A stretch of DNA of 5,510 nt. Origin: Bacteroidota bacterium. GTDB lineage: Bacteria; Bacteroidota; Bacteroidia; J057. Positions 4,357-5,510 of the stretch are shown piece after piece (position 1 is the stretch's first letter; each line of letters begins with the position of its first letter). The stretch lies in NCBI GenBank assembly GCA_004292985.1, contig RDXT01000518.1, forward strand, positions 1-5,510, written 5' to 3'. A program made the translations under genes and the position numbers. A model generated the notes under the pieces. The model was not told the origin of the DNA and did not search any database. It worked only from the letters and a program-made list of their open reading frames with translations.

Positions 4357-5115
4357 TCAGAGTGACCGGGCCAGGCGGAAACCGAGGTTGAGGCTCCGGC
4401 GACCGGGGAGCCAGCCGTAGCGGCGCGACACTCGGGCGTAGACCGGGACGCGGCTCCAACTGCCCCCGCGGCGCACACGGTTCTCGCCATGATACGGGCC
4501 AACCGGATTAGATTGAGGGGCGAATGAGAAGCTGTCATACCAGTCATAGCACCACTCCCAGACATTGCCGCTGAGGTCGCAGAGGCCCAGGGCGTTGGGG
4601 GCTTTGAGGCCTGTGGGCTGCGTTTCGCCGTAGCTGTTATCGTCATACCAACCTATCTCGTCTAAGTCAGCGCTGCCGCTGTACTCGAAGCCCTGGCTGC
4701 ACTTGCCGCCACGGGCCGCGTACTCCCACTCCGCTTCGGTGGGGAGGCGGTACCCTCTGGCTCCAGCCACTAAAGAAACAGACCATTTCAGATCGTCATA
4801 TTTGGATTTGTTATGGGGGTCTGGGGTATCGGGATCAATGATGTAAGCCGGGTCCAGGCCACAGGCTTCGCTCAGGCGGTTGCAGAAGGTTACGGCATCG
4901 TACCAGTGAACCCTTTCCACCGGGCGGTCAGTACCCGTAAAATACAACCCCTCAGGGTCCGCCCCCATTACCTCGCGCCATAGGGTCTGCGTGACCGGAT
5001 AGCGGCAGAGCAGGTAGTCGCTGAGGGTGACGGGGTAGTCCTCATCCATCTGGAATGTGCCCCCTTCGACGGGGACCATGTGGTGGGCGAGGGTGGTAAG
5101 GGAGAGGGGGTTCAT
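4357..5115 (-). CDS. FGS/SUMF1-like C-type-lectin-fold protein D with DGR-type variable C-terminus
   Basis: 252 residues from the ATG at 5115 (MNPLSLTTLAHHM), chosen because it aligns with the starts of A, B and C. It lies 2 bp after the TAG of the CHAT gene (TAG-CT-ATG), which suggests translational coupling. ATGs at 5124 and 5148 are in frame but would overlap the CHAT end. Landmarks are VEGGTFQM (about 16-23), CRYPVTQTLWREVMG (37-51), DRPVERVHWYDAVTFCNRLSE (63-83), an ID...LKWSVSL insert (93-115), YRLPTEAEWEYAARGG (122-137), LCDLSGNVWEWC (178-189), RGGSW (216-220) and GFRLARSL at the end. It is shorter near the N-terminus: the DEKPIHxV-like stretch of A and B is missing. FGE catalytic cysteines are absent. 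As first partner after the CHAT protease it is the best candidate for direct functional linkage. Confidence 0.88.
   Translation of the reverse strand: MNPLSLTTLAHHMVPVEGGTFQMDEDYPVTLSDYLLCRYPVTQTLWREVMGADPEGLYFTGTDRPVERVHWYDAVTFCNRLSEACGLDPAYIIDPDTPDPHNKSKYDDLKWSVSLVAGARGYRLPTEAEWEYAARGGKCSQGFEYSGSADLDEIGWYDDNSYGETQPTGLKAPNALGLCDLSGNVWEWCYDWYDSFSFAPQSNPVGPYHGENRVRRGGSWSRVPVYARVSRRYGWLPGRRSLNLGFRLARSL
4372..4482 (-). other. Putative DGR variable region of gene D
   Basis: Variable-site codons are AAC, CGC, AGC, CGC, GTC, CGC, TAC, GGC, CTC, GGT, CGC, AGC, CTC, AAC, of which 13 of 14 end in C. The framework R, RV, RGGSW, RVS, R, W, P and GFRLA is fully kept. It occupies residues 212-248 of the protein. 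Confidence 0.65.
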
Positions 5116-5117
5116 AG

Positions 5118-5510
5118 CTACCATATTATCGGAAACCCGTTCTCCCATGCTTCATAATACTCCATTGCAGCAGGAGATTCTATACCCACAGACCATCTTC
5201 CGCGTTCAATCGCATCTCTTAATCCTAACCCTTCTCCCAGGCCGTTGTATAGCCCACTGGAAAATGCAATGGCCAACTCATCCTGAATTTTAACCTTGGT
5301 GCCCACCACAAAGGGGATAAATTCAGCTATGATTTCGGCCTGAGCAGAGGAGAGACAAGAGTTTAAAACAACCAACTCCGTAACACCTGACAGACTTTTG
5401 AAAAAAGGGCCCAAAATTTCGTTACGGATTATTTTGATCTGATTTTGGCCATCCTGAATGCAAATACCTTCTGCGTTACCATGCCCTGAGAAATGGATGA
5501 TTGAAGGATT
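5118..5510 (-). CDS. CHAT-domain (caspase-like) protease, C-terminal part (5'-truncated by window)
   Basis: 130 residues are visible; the frame is open at 5510 and stops at TAG 5118-5120. The fragment begins NPSIIHFSGHGNAEGI, containing the His of the caspase/CHAT dyad (GHG, visible residue 10). It continues to LVVLNSCLS with the catalytic Cys at visible residue 52, and then FVVGTKVKIQDELAIAFSSG and LGEGLGLRDAIERGR, the usual tail of CHAT domains tied to bacterial conflict systems. Both dyad residues are present, so the protease is predicted to be active. The N-terminus, where a sensor, death-like (EAD) or NTPase domain would be expected, is outside the window, so its activation mode cannot be read. 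It is the upstream member of a cluster with four diversified FGS proteins, the first of which starts 2 bp downstream. This suggests that CHAT is the effector and the FGS proteins are recognition or substrate partners (inference). Confidence 0.88.
   Translation of the reverse strand, partial: NPSIIHFSGHGNAEGICIQDGQNQIKIIRNEILGPFFKSLSGVTELVVLNSCLSSAQAEIIAEFIPFVVGTKVKIQDELAIAFSSGLYNGLGEGLGLRDAIERGRWSVGIESPAAMEYYEAWENGFPIIW

Noticed and set aside
1903..5115. Active sulfatase-modifying FGE or EgtB-type ergothioneine synthase
   Set aside because: The catalytic cysteines and the HxxxHxE iron motif are missing, and no sulfatase or ergothioneine gene is nearby.
4357..5148. Use of the ATG at 5148 as start of gene D
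   Set aside because: It would overlap the CHAT coding end by about 30 bases and add residues with no counterpart in A, B or C. The ATG at 5115 fits the paralogues and gives a 2-bp junction.

Overview
The window looks like a chromosomal segment of a moderately GC-rich bacterium. I favour Bacteroidota (Saprospiraceae-like). The reasons are A/T-rich rather than Shine-Dalgarno-like leaders before several starts, abundant short intergenic palindromic repeats, and a CHAT protease next to several formylglycine-generating-enzyme-sulfatase (FGS) domain proteins. The taxonomic call is an inference of low certainty.

Layout. Positions 1-369 (+) hold the C-terminal end of formate-tetrahydrofolate ligase (fhs). 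Positions 370-807 are non-coding and carry two head-to-tail copies of a structured intergenic repeat plus smaller inverted and direct repeats. Positions 808-1416 (-) encode a pyridoxamine-phosphate-oxidase-like flavoprotein. A 25-bp tandem duplication has frameshifted its C-terminal tail. Positions 1441-1902 are non-coding, with a third copy of the structured repeat and a REP-like palindrome. From 5510 down to 1903 (- strand) there is one co-directional cluster: the C-terminal 130 residues of a CHAT (caspase-like) protease, then four tandem FGS / C-type-lectin-fold proteins, called D, C, B and A here in transcription order. D begins 2 bp after the CHAT stop codon. The other spacers are about 60-95 bp.

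The main result is the pattern of variation among the four FGS genes. Their scaffold is well conserved, and spacers D-C and C-B are also related. The last ~37 codons, from just before the RGGSW motif to GFRLA, differ sharply at fixed sites. Those sites match the places where diversity-generating retroelement (DGR) targets of this fold carry Asn (AAC) codons in the template. At 14 aligned variable sites, 50 of 56 codons end in C and 55 of 56 end in a pyrimidine, while the first two bases take all four values. This is what adenine-directed mutagenesis of AAC codons would leave. Each variable region is followed by the stop codon and a related GC-rich, hairpin-prone block, a possible homing (IMH-like) signal. 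No reverse transcriptase or template repeat lies in the window, so the machinery would have to be nearby or act in trans.

Proposed working model (inference): the CHAT protease is an effector, and the four diversified, non-catalytic FGS proteins are interchangeable recognition or partner modules expressed from the same operon, forming a diversifying conflict or self-recognition system. fhs and the flavoprotein are unrelated neighbours separated from it by repeats.
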